NCBI GenBank assembly: GCA_903897475.1
Contig: CAIUBS010000092.1
Coordinates: 1-38,361, forward strand
From: an uncultured Actinomycetes bacterium
Lineage (GTDB): Bacteria > Actinomycetota > Actinomycetes > Nanopelagicales > Nanopelagicaceae
Length of the DNA stretch: 38,361 bases
Direction of reading: 5' to 3'
Positions 9,568-17,971 of the stretch are shown here, in pieces. The notes beneath the pieces are model-generated. The model did no database searches and had not been told where the DNA came from. It saw nothing but the letters and a program-made list of their open reading frames with translations. A program made the translations under genes and the position numbers. Numbering within the stretch: the stretch's first letter is position 1; each line of letters opens with the position of its first letter.

Positions 9568-10581
9568 ATGGGAAATAAAATGCACGGTAGACAACTTAAA
9601 ATCCTTCGGGCAATTGTTGACGAGTACGTCTCTACTGAAGAGCCTGTTGGTTCCAAGACACTAGCAGCTCGTTCCGGGCTTGGGGTTTCACCTGCAACTA
9701 TAAGAAATGAAATGGCAGTATTAGAAGATGCCGGTCTAATTACTCAGCCACATACAAGCGCTGGACGAATTCCCACAAATAAGGGTTATAGAGTTTTTGT
9801 TGATCAGCTCTCTGAAATAAAGCCACTTTCGAATGCTGAACGGAGGGCAATTGAAAATTTTTTGGATGGAGCTACAGATTTAGATGATGTAATTTCTAGA
9901 ACTGTAAGGCTACTAGCTCAAGTCACAAAACAAGTTGCTGTTGTGCAATATCCATCACTGATAAAAGCTAAAGTTAGGCATGTTGAATTAGTCCTATTGA
10001 ATAATTCAAGAGTTATGATCGTTCTAATTACTGATGCTGGAAGAGTTGAGCAGCGAATGGTTGAATTACCATTTGAAATTAGCGACGCATCATTAGCTGA
10101 TTTGCATAAAAAACTTAACACTAAGATTGCTAAGCAAACACTATCTAATATAGCTGGGACTTTAGACGGAATCAGTTCTGGCTACAATGGTCATGACAAG
10201 TCTAATGTGGTGGTCATAATTACAACTTTAATTGAGATGGCTATTGAACATCCCGAAGAGAAAGTAGTTTTTGCCGGAACTTCCAATTTGGCTAGAGCTA
10301 ATCAGGATCTATCAAGCAGTATGCAATCAATTTTAGAAGCTCTTGAGGAGCAAGTCGTTCTTCTAAGGTTGCTATCTGGTACAGACTCTTCTGTCAGAGT
10401 AAAAATTGGAGATGAACAAAGCGAGAAGAGTTTTAAGAAAACAAGTTTAGTAACAGTGGGTTATGCCGGCGTAGGCGCTTTAGGCGTATTGGGGCCAACT
10501 CGCATGGATTACGCCTCCTCGATAAGTGCTGTTAATGCAGTTGCAAATTATGTTGGTAGATTTTTGACAGAGAGCAAATAA
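9568..10581 (+). CDS. hrcA: heat-inducible transcription repressor HrcA
   Basis: HrcA represses chaperone operons by binding CIRCE elements, with activity tuned by GroEL. The 337-residue protein has an N-terminal winged helix (about 10-75: LKILRAIVDEYV and SPATIRNEMAVLEDAGLI), followed by the HrcA GAF-like and inserted dimerisation domains, ending in the VLGPTRMDY motif. An ATG at 9580 is an alternative start. It is followed without a gap by dnaJ, as in many actinobacteria. No CIRCE repeat was found upstream of either gene, so the regulated sites are probably elsewhere, such as groE. Confidence 0.94.
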   Translation: MGNKMHGRQLKILRAIVDEYVSTEEPVGSKTLAARSGLGVSPATIRNEMAVLEDAGLITQPHTSAGRIPTNKGYRVFVDQLSEIKPLSNAERRAIENFLDGATDLDDVISRTVRLLAQVTKQVAVVQYPSLIKAKVRHVELVLLNNSRVMIVLITDAGRVEQRMVELPFEISDASLADLHKKLNTKIAKQTLSNIAGTLDGISSGYNGHDKSNVVVIITTLIEMAIEHPEEKVVFAGTSNLARANQDLSSSMQSILEALEEQVVLLRLLSGTDSSVRVKIGDEQSEKSFKKTSLVTVGYAGVGALGVLGPTRMDYASSISAVNAVANYVGRFLTESK

Positions 10582-11685
10582 ATGGCAGATCTATATGAAA
10601 CTCTTGGAGTAGATCGAGATGCAAGTTTTGATGATATTAAAAAGGCATATCGAAAATTAGCTCGGAGTTATCATCCTGACGTTAATCCTGATCCGGCAAT
10701 GGCGGAGAAATTTAAAGCAATTACTGCAGCGTATGAGATATTAAGCGATCCAGATAAGAGACAGAATTATGATGTTGGTGGAAATGGTTTTGGTGGCTTT
10801 AATAGTGGCGGTTTTGGCTTTAGCGACATTATGGATGCTTTTTTTGGCGGTGGGCAACAGCGCGGTCCAAGACCTAGGAATCGACCTGGACAAGATGCAC
10901 TTATAAGAGTTGAAGTGGATTTAAGGGAAGCCACTTTTGGTTGTGAACGAGATTTAAATGTAGAAACCGCAGTCAGTTGCAATAAATGTAATGGAACCGG
11001 ATGTGCGAACAACTCAAAACCTAGGACTTGTGATATTTGTAAAGGAAGAGGTGAAACACAGCAAGTTGCTAGGTCAATTCTTGGTCAGGTAATGACTAGT
11101 AGACCATGCGCAAATTGTCAGGGATTTGGTTCAGTAATAACTGATCCATGCGGTGAATGTGCAGGTGATGGCAGAGTAAGAGCTAGAAAGAGTATTCCAA
11201 TAAAGATCCCTGCTGGTGTCGAAACGGGTAACAGAATTCAACTAAGTGGACAAGGCGAGGTTGGTCCCGGCGGAGGGGCTCCTGGCGATTTATATGTTGA
11301 GATAATTGAAATCCCTCATGAGTTTATTGTTCGGGAGGAAAGTAACCTACATATTTCAGTATCAATTCCTATGGCTGCTGCTGCAATAGGTACTAAAGTA
11401 TTTATAGAAACTTTAGATGGCAAGCAAGAAGTTGAAATTAAAGAGGGTACGCAAAGTGGTTCAACAGTGATCTTAAGAGGGCTTGGTGTGACAAAGCTTA
11501 GAGGTTCTGGAAGAGGCGATTTAATTGTACATATTCAAGTTCTTACACCAACTAAATTAAATAAAGAGCAAAGTGAGTTACTTAGAAAAATCGCTAATCT
11601 ACGAAATGAACCTCTTGATAAAGTAAAGATAAATACAAATGAAGAGCAAGGTTTCTTTGATAAAGTCAGAAGAGCATTTAGATAG
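10582..11685 (+). CDS. dnaJ: chaperone protein DnaJ (zinc-finger type)
   Basis: DnaJ stimulates DnaK ATPase activity and delivers unfolded clients. The 367 residues contain the J domain with HPD at 31-33, a Gly/Phe-rich linker (about 65-95), four zinc-binding CxxCxGxG-type repeats (about 133-205: CNKCNGTG, CDICKGRG, CANCQGFG, CGECAGDG) and the C-terminal substrate-binding domains. The spacing and partner (hrcA) match the second DnaJ (DnaJ2) of actinobacteria, which usually also have a copy next to dnaK-grpE. The start directly follows the hrcA stop, and the stop overlaps rsmE by one base. Confidence 0.96.
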   Translation: MADLYETLGVDRDASFDDIKKAYRKLARSYHPDVNPDPAMAEKFKAITAAYEILSDPDKRQNYDVGGNGFGGFNSGGFGFSDIMDAFFGGGQQRGPRPRNRPGQDALIRVEVDLREATFGCERDLNVETAVSCNKCNGTGCANNSKPRTCDICKGRGETQQVARSILGQVMTSRPCANCQGFGSVITDPCGECAGDGRVRARKSIPIKIPAGVETGNRIQLSGQGEVGPGGGAPGDLYVEIIEIPHEFIVREESNLHISVSIPMAAAAIGTKVFIETLDGKQEVEIKEGTQSGSTVILRGLGVTKLRGSGRGDLIVHIQVLTPTKLNKEQSELLRKIANLRNEPLDKVKINTNEEQGFFDKVRRAFR

Positions 11686-12398
11686 TGAGCTATTTATTTT
11701 TTGTTGATGCTATTGACTCCAATACGGTACAAGCACTTGAAGGTGAAGAGGCTCATCATGCGATTAAAGTATTGCGGCTTACTAAAGGGGAGCAATTAGT
11801 ATTGTCAGATGGGAAATCCAGTTGGGTTTCTGGCAAAGTTTCTGAAATAGGAAGAAAATCTCTTGAAATAAGGGTTAACGAGAGAGGAAATATAGAATTA
11901 CCTACGCCAGAATTAATTGTTATTCAAGCATTTACTAAGTCAGATCGAAACAAGGAAATGCTTGAACTTCTAACTGTTTCCGGAGTAAATCAGATCATTC
12001 CATGGGATTCTGAACGTTCAATCAGTAAGTGGCAACCAGATTCGGCCGATAAGTGGATGCTAACTGTTCGGGAGGCTTGTAAGCAGTCAAAACGATTACA
12101 GCTACCAATTATTAGCAATCCCATGAAAATTGAACAAATATCAGGAATATTGAAGAATAATTTTTCAGTTGTTTTTCATGAAAGCTCAGGTAATAAATTT
12201 AGTGGGGTAGAGATTCCAAGTGGAGTTGAAAAAATTTATATAGTTATTGGCCCTGAAGGTGGGATTACTGATTCAGAGATAGAAGTGTTTAAATCATCGG
12301 GAGCAATAATTTCTCGACTTGGAGAGCCTATCTTGCGTTCTGCACACGCTGGATTTGCTGCCCTTTCTGCTTTGCAAACTAAGATTGGAAGGTGGTAG
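11685..12398 (+). CDS. rsmE: 16S rRNA m3U1498 methyltransferase RsmE
   Basis: RsmE methylates N3 of U1498 in 16S rRNA. The 237-residue protein has an N-terminal PUA-like domain with EGEEAHHAIKVLRL, then a SPOUT (trefoil-knot) methyltransferase domain. The cofactor loop reads IGPEGGITDSE, and the C-terminal knot reads LGEPILRSAHAGFAALSAL. The GTG start overlaps the dnaJ stop by one base. The order hrcA-dnaJ-rsmE-HIT-phoH-ybeY is conserved in Gram-positive bacteria. Confidence 0.94.
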   Translation: MSYLFFVDAIDSNTVQALEGEEAHHAIKVLRLTKGEQLVLSDGKSSWVSGKVSEIGRKSLEIRVNERGNIELPTPELIVIQAFTKSDRNKEMLELLTVSGVNQIIPWDSERSISKWQPDSADKWMLTVREACKQSKRLQLPIISNPMKIEQISGILKNNFSVVFHESSGNKFSGVEIPSGVEKIYIVIGPEGGITDSEIEVFKSSGAIISRLGEPILRSAHAGFAALSALQTKIGRW

Positions 12399-12400
12399 GT

Positions 12401-12736
12401 ATGGATTGCTTGTTTTGTAAAATTGTAAATGGCAGCATCCCAGCCACTATTGTTAAACAAACTGAAAAAATTACGGCTTTCAACGATATTTCACCGCAGG
12501 CACCAACACATTTATTGATTATCCCTAATATTCATTTTGAGAACATGGGTAAATTATCTGAGGCTGATGAAAAACTATCAGGTGAAATGCTAAGAGAGGC
12601 TTCAGCAATCGCAAAAGACTTAGGTCTAGATAGCTGGCGAATAAACATTAATACGGGTGCAAGCGCAGGTCAGTCGGTATTCCACGCTCACATTCATCTA
12701 CTAGGTGGTCGGACATTCGCTTGGCCACCGGGTTAA
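12401..12736 (+). CDS. HIT-family nucleotide-binding hydrolase
   Basis: Histidine-triad proteins hydrolyse nucleotide phosphoramidates or dinucleotides. From the ATG at 12401 the protein is 111 residues, normal for the Hint branch. It opens with the CLFCKI pair of cysteines, and the catalytic triad is H95-A-H97-I-H99-L-L near the C-terminus. A GTG at 12392 in frame would add three residues and overlap rsmE; the ATG fits homologues better. Its natural substrate cannot be read from sequence. It is part of the rsmE-phoH run. Confidence 0.92.
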   Translation: MDCLFCKIVNGSIPATIVKQTEKITAFNDISPQAPTHLLIIPNIHFENMGKLSEADEKLSGEMLREASAIAKDLGLDSWRININTGASAGQSVFHAHIHLLGGRTFAWPPG

Positions 12737-12752
12737 ATATAGAATTAGATCA

Positions 12753-13751
12753 ATGGACCCCATAAGCATAAAAGTTCCAACTGTTTTTCCTATGGTCTCT
12801 TTAGTTGGCCCAGGTGATTCATATCTAAGAATTTTAGAGAGTAATTTTCCTCAACTATCGATTACTGTCAGAGGAAATGAAATTTACGTAAATGGTGATG
12901 CAGAGAAAGCCAAAATATTTTCTGAATTAATTGAAGAGTTAATAGCATTGCTACGTTCTGGCCAGAATTTAAACGCAGATATGGTAATCCGTTGCATAGG
13001 AATGATTAATCAGAATCCGACTGAACATCCTGCAGAAGTTTTGTCACTTAATATCCTAAGTAATAGAGGAAAAACAATTCGTCCCAAAACATCCAATCAG
13101 AAGAAGTATGTGGATGCTATAGATGCCAACACAATTACATTTGGAATTGGACCTGCTGGGTGTGGAAAAACTTACTTAGCTATGGCAAAAGCAATTCAGG
13201 CTCTACAAGCAAAGCAAGTTAATAGAATTATTTTAACTAGACCAGCAGTTGAGGCTGGCGAAAGATTAGGTTTTCTACCAGGAACTTTGCACGAGAAAAT
13301 TGATCCATATTTGAGGCCATTATTTGATGCCTTACACGACATGATTGATCAGGATGCTATTCCAAGGTTGATGAATTCGGGAGTAATTGAAGTTGCACCT
13401 CTTGCATATATGCGCGGAAGAACTTTAAACGATGCATTTATTATTCTGGATGAGGCTCAAAATACAACGGCCGAACAGATGAAGATGTTTTTAACCAGAT
13501 TAGGCTTTGGCTCAAAGATGGTAGTCACTGGGGATATTACCCAAGTGGATTTACCAAATAACTCCCATTCGGGTTTAAAAATTGTTCAAGATATTTTGAA
13601 TGCTGTAGATGATATTTCATTCATATATCTCAATGCAGATGATGTTGTACGAAATAGATTAGTTGGAGAGATTGTCACAGCTTATGGAAACTGGGATGAG
13701 AATATTTCCAAATCAACATTTCCAATTAGAAGCGGAAAAGGTGATCGATAA
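12753..13751 (+). CDS. PhoH-family ATPase (PhoH-like / YbeZ)
   Basis: PhoH/YbeZ proteins are cytoplasmic ATPases related to the helicase fold, functionally tied to YbeY in rRNA processing. Starting at ATG 12753 gives 332 residues, with an N-terminal domain (about 1-100), Walker A GPAGCGKT at 133-140 and Walker B FIILDEAQN near 223-231. The open frame extends upstream to a GTG at 12705 inside the HIT gene, but the conserved region and spacing favour 12753. ybeY follows 22 bases later, the usual pairing. Confidence 0.93.
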   Translation: MDPISIKVPTVFPMVSLVGPGDSYLRILESNFPQLSITVRGNEIYVNGDAEKAKIFSELIEELIALLRSGQNLNADMVIRCIGMINQNPTEHPAEVLSLNILSNRGKTIRPKTSNQKKYVDAIDANTITFGIGPAGCGKTYLAMAKAIQALQAKQVNRIILTRPAVEAGERLGFLPGTLHEKIDPYLRPLFDALHDMIDQDAIPRLMNSGVIEVAPLAYMRGRTLNDAFIILDEAQNTTAEQMKMFLTRLGFGSKMVVTGDITQVDLPNNSHSGLKIVQDILNAVDDISFIYLNADDVVRNRLVGEIVTAYGNWDENISKSTFPIRSGKGDR

Positions 13752-13773
13752 TTACTCAAATTGAGTAGCCGAT

Positions 13774-14210
13774 ATGAAAATAGATTTAGAAAATAATTCT
13801 AGTTATGAGTGTAATGATTCAAAGCTGATTTCTCTTGCTGATTTTTCTTTGAATAAATTGGGCATTCACCCTGATTCAGAGCTCGCAATAAGACTTGTAG
13901 ATGAGAATGAAATGGAACAATTACATTTGAAGTGGATGGACCTGCCCGGACCAACTGACGTGATGTCCTTTCCAATGGATGAAATGAAACCCCATACAGC
14001 TGCAAATGGGCCAGGAGTCATTGGCGACATAGTGCTGTGCCCAGCCTTTGCGGAAAAAAATGGCAAACAATCCCTAGCTGAAGAACTGGAGTTATTAACT
14101 GTGCATGGAGTTTTACATCTTTGGGATTTGATCATGAAGATGTTGATGATGAAGTTAAAATGTTTGGATTGCAAGATGAATTTCTAGAACAGTGGAGATC
14201 GATTCAATGA
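13774..14210 (+). pseudogene. ybeY: endoribonuclease YbeY, disrupted by a one-base frameshift
   Basis: YbeY is a zinc-dependent RNase involved in 16S rRNA 3' maturation and ribosome quality control. The frame from ATG 13774 matches YbeY up to VHGVLHL (H111, H115), then runs into an unrelated tail ending at 14187. In the -1 frame the expected sequence resumes at once (LGFDHEDVDDEV and onward, ending QWRSIQ) and stops at 14208-14210, overlapping the next ATG as ATGA. Adding one T in the CTTT run at 14119-14122 restores a 145-residue protein with the complete H-x3-H-x5-H zinc motif. As read, the third histidine is lost. The lesion is either a recent mutation or a base missing from the assembly, which I think is more likely since the downstream frame is undamaged. 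Confidence 0.85.
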
Positions 14211-15502
14211 GCATAGAATCTCTATTTTTAATAATTCTGCTATTACTGTTTGCGGGTTTTCTGGCTGGCTGTGAGTCTGCTTTAACCTCACTTTCACGAC
14301 TTTTAATTGAAGAGATTGTTGAAGCCAAACCAAATTATAAGAAAAGATTTGAAAACTTTGTTTCCAATCCCGCCAAATTTTTGAATGTAATACTCTTAGT
14401 TCGCAAAAGTTGTGAATTAACTGCGACCGCATTGGTTGCAACTTTCTTTGTGGAGGGTAGCTCAAATAAAGGGCTATCACTACTGTGGGCGATTTCTTTA
14501 ATGGTTGCCATCTCATATGTAGTTGTAGGAGTTGGGCCAAGAACTTTAGGTAAACAACATGCAATTAAATGGGCAAGACCTGCAATCACAGTAGCTGTTT
14601 TGCTATCTAAACTATTAGGCCCACTTACATCGCTATTAATTGGTATTGGAAATGCTCTGACCCCTGGAAAAGGATTTAAGTCTGGTCCTTTTTCAACCGA
14701 GGCAGAGTTTAGAGATTTGGTTGATCAAGCAAGTGAAAGTGGTTTCGTAGAGGAATCAGAGCGGGAGATGATTCATTCAGTTTTCGATTTAGGTGAAACT
14801 CTGGTGCGAGAACTAATGGTGCCAAGAACTGAAATGGTATGGATAGAGGCTGAAAAAACTGTAAGACAAGGCCTATCACTAGCCCTTCGTTCTGGCTTTA
14901 CTAGAATACCGGTAATTTCAGAAAACTTAGATAATGTTGTGGGTATAGCTTATGTAAAGGATTTAGCTAAGAGAGTTCATGATAATCCAAACTCTGAAGT
15001 CAATGAAAAAGTAGAGGATCATTTGCGTAAGGCAACTTTTGTGCCTGAGAATAAAACTGCTGATGACTTATTAAAGCAGATGCAAAGAGATCAAATACAT
15101 ATGGCAATTGTGGTCGATGAATATGGTGGGACAGCAGGTATCATCACAATTGAAGACATTTTAGAAGAAATTGTTGGTGAAATTGCAGATGAGTATGATG
15201 GCAATGAGATCGAAGAGATCGAATGGCTGGATGAAAAAAAGGCAAGGATTTCAGCTAGATTACATGTTGAAGATTTTGCTGAACAATTTGAAAGTGAATT
15301 TACAGAAGAAGAGATTGAAGATGTTGATTCAATTGGTGGATTAATTGCCAAGCATTTAGGCCGCGTTCCGATACCAGGAAGTACGATCACCGTACCAGGC
15401 TGGAAGTTAACAGCTGAAAGACCTTCAGGTCGCAGACATAGAATTGCCACAGTATTGGTCGAAAAAATTGAAGAATCAGGAAAGCCATCTGATCAGTTGT
15501 AA
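14207..15502 (+). CDS. CNNM/CorC-type membrane transporter with CBS domains (HlyC/CorC family)
   Basis: The protein belongs to the family with an N-terminal DUF21/CNNM membrane domain, two CBS domains and a CorC_HlyC domain; members are linked to Mg2+ or Co2+ efflux. From ATG 14207 it has 431 residues: three to four membrane segments (about 5-150), CBS pair (about 195-325, with LMVPRTEMVWI, and DEYGGTAGIITIEDILEEIVGEI) and the CorC domain (about 340-420). The ATG overlaps the true ybeY stop (ATGA), so the preferred start is 14207, not the in-frame GTG at 14192. The name hemolysin C is historical. In many actinobacteria era follows; here it does not. Confidence 0.9.
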   Translation: MSIESLFLIILLLLFAGFLAGCESALTSLSRLLIEEIVEAKPNYKKRFENFVSNPAKFLNVILLVRKSCELTATALVATFFVEGSSNKGLSLLWAISLMVAISYVVVGVGPRTLGKQHAIKWARPAITVAVLLSKLLGPLTSLLIGIGNALTPGKGFKSGPFSTEAEFRDLVDQASESGFVEESEREMIHSVFDLGETLVRELMVPRTEMVWIEAEKTVRQGLSLALRSGFTRIPVISENLDNVVGIAYVKDLAKRVHDNPNSEVNEKVEDHLRKATFVPENKTADDLLKQMQRDQIHMAIVVDEYGGTAGIITIEDILEEIVGEIADEYDGNEIEEIEWLDEKKARISARLHVEDFAEQFESEFTEEEIEDVDSIGGLIAKHLGRVPIPGSTITVPGWKLTAERPSGRRHRIATVLVEKIEESGKPSDQL

Positions 15503-15511
15503 GATGCTCTA

Positions 15512-16234
15512 ATGCGCATTGTTAGATTTACTGCTCCTGAAAAGTTAGGCATTGGTAGCGATCCATTATTTGGAATTCTTAATGACAAAGACGCAATTTT
15601 ATTACTTCGAGGGGATCCAATTTACGCTGGAATTGTGCCCCAAGATAAGACTGTTAACTTAAGTGAAGTCAAGTTGTTAGCACCAGTTATTCCAAGAAGT
15701 AAGGTAGTTTGTATTGGAAAAAATTATGCCGATCATGCAGCGGAAATGAATTCAGAGGTTCCAAGTGAGCCAGTTATATTTATAAAACCTAATACTTCTG
15801 TAATTGGACCAAATGAAACAATCGTTTGGCCAAAAATGAGTCAAAGAGTTGATCACGAAGCAGAATTAGCAATTGTGATTGGTCGAATTTGTAAAGAGGT
15901 GCCTGCTGAAAAAGCTAAAGATGTTATATACGGGTACACACTAGCTAATGATGTTACGGCTCGTGATTTACAAAAAAAGGATGGGCAGTGGACTCGAGCA
16001 AAGGGTTTTGACACTTTTTGCCCTCTGGGCCCTTGGATAGAAACTGAATTTGTACCGGGAAATCAAAAAATCACAGCGACTTTAGATGGTCAAATAAAGC
16101 AATCCTCACTTCTTTCTGAAATGATCTTTAAAATCCCGCAGATAATTGAGTTTGTTACAAATGTTATGACTCTACTTCCTGGAGATGTGATCTTAACTGG
16201 CACGCCAGCTGGCATTAGCCCCATGCCTGAATGA
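15512..16234 (+). CDS. fumarylacetoacetate hydrolase (FAH) family protein with premature stop
   Basis: FAH-fold enzymes act on 2-oxo or acylpyruvate substrates using a bound divalent metal. The substrate here is unknown. The 240 residues contain IGKNYADHAAEM, the metal-binding acidic residues around DHEAELAIVIG, and LTGTPAGISPM at the end. The frame ends at TGA 16232-16234, but the following 22 codons still encode the normal family C-terminus (STISISIDGLGTLTNKV) in the same frame, up to TAA 16301-16303 inside gltX. A single change of GGA to TGA explains this. The intact gene would be 263 residues. FAH-gltX is a conserved actinobacterial pair. The loss of the last strands may impair folding. 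Confidence 0.85.
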   Translation: MRIVRFTAPEKLGIGSDPLFGILNDKDAILLLRGDPIYAGIVPQDKTVNLSEVKLLAPVIPRSKVVCIGKNYADHAAEMNSEVPSEPVIFIKPNTSVIGPNETIVWPKMSQRVDHEAELAIVIGRICKEVPAEKAKDVIYGYTLANDVTARDLQKKDGQWTRAKGFDTFCPLGPWIETEFVPGNQKITATLDGQIKQSSLLSEMIFKIPQIIEFVTNVMTLLPGDVILTGTPAGISPMPE

Positions 16235-16292
16235 TCAACGATCTCGATTTCAATTGACGGTTTAGGAACATTAACAAATAAGGTTTCAGCCC

Positions 16293-17756
16293 ATGTCCAA
16301 TAAATCTCAAGTAAGAGTTAGATTTGCCCCTTCACCAACAGGTGATTTGCATGTTGGCAATATAAGAACAGCATTATTTGATTGGGCATACGCCAGACAT
16401 ACTGGTGGAAAGTTAATCTTTCGTATTGAAGATACTGATACAGAAAGAGTTACAGATCAATACATTAAAGCAGCAATTGATACATTAAAGTGGTTGGGAC
16501 TTAATTGGGATGAGGGGCCCGAAGTTGGTGGAGATTTTGGACCTTATTTGCAATCTCAAAGATTAGATATTTATGCCGAGTGGGCGCAAAAGTTTTTAGA
16601 TCAAGGCGATGCTTATCACTGTTACTGCACCTCGGAGGAGCTAGAAGAGCGACGACAGATCCAAATGAAGAATAATAAAGCTCCTGGCTACGATGGAAAG
16701 TGTAGACAGTTATCACCAACACAAGTAGATGAGTACAAGTTAGCAGGTAGAAAACCGGTAATAAGAATGCGAATGCCAACTGGCGAAACTACTTTTGTTG
16801 ATCTAATCAGAGGTGAAGTTAAGTTTGAACATGAATTTGTACCAGATTTCGTTTTAGCTCGGGCCGATGGTTCACCGCTTTATACATTAGCTGTTGCCGT
16901 CGATGATGTTTTAATGAAGATTACTCATGTACTACGCGGTGAAGACTTACTGTCATCAACTCCAAGACAAATTCGCGTTTATCAAGCTATGGGAGTTGAA
17001 GTTAAAGATTATCCACTTTTTGCACACCTTCCATTTGTGATGGGTCAAGATAATGCCAAGCTATCAAAGCGAAATGGAGAGGTATCGATTGCTTGGTATC
17101 GAGAACAAGGTTTCTTGCCCGAGGCAATTTGTAATTATTTGGCACTTTTAGGTTGGTCACCTGGTGATGACAAAGAAAATATAAGTATGCAGGAATTGGT
17201 AAACCTTTTCACCGTAGAGCGGGTTAATAGCAGCCCGGCAAGATTTGATATGAAAAAGCTTGAGGCTATAAATGGCGACAAGATTCGAGCTCTGACGTTA
17301 GAGAAGTTTATGGAGTGGTCACTACCTTTCTTATTGGAATCTAAAGTTATTTCAGGCACTCAAGATGAGTTAGCTGTCATTAAATCTGCCCTGCCAATAA
17401 TCCAAGAGCGAATCATTAAACTTTCGGAAATTCCAGCCATGCTAAATTTCCTATTTGTAAAGGATTTTTCGATTGCACCCGATGAGGTATCCAAAGTAAC
17501 CGATGAGGTATCACAGATGGTTTTGATTACAACCCTTTCAAAGTTAGAGGGGTTAAACAATTGGAACACTAAAGAGATCGAATCTGTTCTCAGAGCGGTG
17601 TTAATAGATGAAATGGGATTAAAACCGAGGGTGGCATTTAGCGCAGTTAGAATTGCAATTACTGGTTCTCATATCTCACCACCTCTATTTGAGTCGCTTG
17701 AGTTGTTGGGTAAGGAGCGTTCAATCCAACGAATTAAGGCGGCAATTTCCAAATAA
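16293..17756 (+). CDS. gltX: glutamyl-tRNA synthetase
   Basis: GltX attaches glutamate to tRNA-Glu. In bacteria that lack a glutaminyl-tRNA synthetase it also mischarges tRNA-Gln for later amidation; actinobacteria generally work this way. The 487-residue class I enzyme has the HIGH-type motif in SPTGDLHVGNIRTAL (about 12-26), a cysteine-containing insert near 115-145 (HCYC, and a later Cys), and the KMSKS-type motif KLSKRNG (about 254-260). The two tRNA genes that are its likely substrates follow immediately. A 12-base direct repeat at 17480-17491 and 17501-17512 gives DEVSKVTDEVS in the C-terminal domain. Confidence 0.96.
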   Translation: MSNKSQVRVRFAPSPTGDLHVGNIRTALFDWAYARHTGGKLIFRIEDTDTERVTDQYIKAAIDTLKWLGLNWDEGPEVGGDFGPYLQSQRLDIYAEWAQKFLDQGDAYHCYCTSEELEERRQIQMKNNKAPGYDGKCRQLSPTQVDEYKLAGRKPVIRMRMPTGETTFVDLIRGEVKFEHEFVPDFVLARADGSPLYTLAVAVDDVLMKITHVLRGEDLLSSTPRQIRVYQAMGVEVKDYPLFAHLPFVMGQDNAKLSKRNGEVSIAWYREQGFLPEAICNYLALLGWSPGDDKENISMQELVNLFTVERVNSSPARFDMKKLEAINGDKIRALTLEKFMEWSLPFLLESKVISGTQDELAVIKSALPIIQERIIKLSEIPAMLNFLFVKDFSIAPDEVSKVTDEVSQMVLITTLSKLEGLNNWNTKEIESVLRAVLIDEMGLKPRVAFSAVRIAITGSHISPPLFESLELLGKERSIQRIKAAISK

Positions 17757-17798
17757 AATTACTGCAGGGTATTCTTGCCATATTGAAAAATTTAATAT

Positions 17799-17870
17799 TG
17801 GGGTATGGGGTAATTGGTAGCCCTGCTGATTCTGGTTCAGCCTGTCTAGGTTCGAGTCCTGGTACCCCAG
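17799..17870 (+). tRNA. tRNA-Gln (anticodon CTG)
   Basis: A 72-base cloverleaf is visible. The acceptor arm TGGGGTA pairs with TACCCCA, and the discriminator base is G. The anticodon stem is GCTGA/TCAGC around loop TTCTGGT, with anticodon CTG at 17832-17834 reading CAG. The T arm carries GGTTCGAGTCC. The 3' CCA is not encoded. It lies between gltX and tRNA-Glu. Confidence 0.95.
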
Positions 17871-17891
17871 CGATTAAATGTTTTACTGCAC

Positions 17892-17964
17892 GGCTCCGTC
17901 GTCTAGTGGCCTAGGACTCTGGCTTCTCAAGCCAGCTACGGGGGTTCGAATCCCCTCGGAGCTA
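17892..17964 (+). tRNA. tRNA-Glu (anticodon CTC)
   Basis: A 73-base cloverleaf is visible. The acceptor arm GGCTCCG pairs with CGGAGCT (G-U at the first pair), and the discriminator is A. The anticodon stem is CTGGC/GCCAG with loop TTCTCAA, and anticodon CTC at 17926-17928 reads GAG. The T arm GGGGTTCGAATCCCC is perfect. The 3' CCA is not encoded. A T-rich run at 17975-17985, overlapping the 3' end of the facing gene, could end transcription. Confidence 0.95.
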
Positions 17965-17971
17965 CAAACTG

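Noticed and set aside
9556..10600. CIRCE operator (TTAGCACTC-N9-GAGTGCTAA) for HrcA near hrcA or dnaJ
   Set aside because: No such inverted repeat is present upstream of hrcA or dnaJ. GAGTGC occurs inside yceD but without the partner arm.
12705..12752. Longer PhoH starting at GTG 12705
   Set aside because: It would lie inside the end of the HIT gene, and the added 16 residues do not look family-like. ATG 12753 is better placed.
14119..14125. Programmed -1 ribosomal frameshift in ybeY
   Set aside because: The site lacks a standard X-XXY-YYZ heptamer and no following hairpin or pseudoknot is obvious. A missing base is simpler. It is kept only as an alternative.
16232..16234. TGA read as glycine (alternative genetic code)
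   Set aside because: TGA ends dapF, plsC, ybaK and the corrected ybeY at sensible, overlapping positions, and the genes are actinobacterial, where TGA is a stop.
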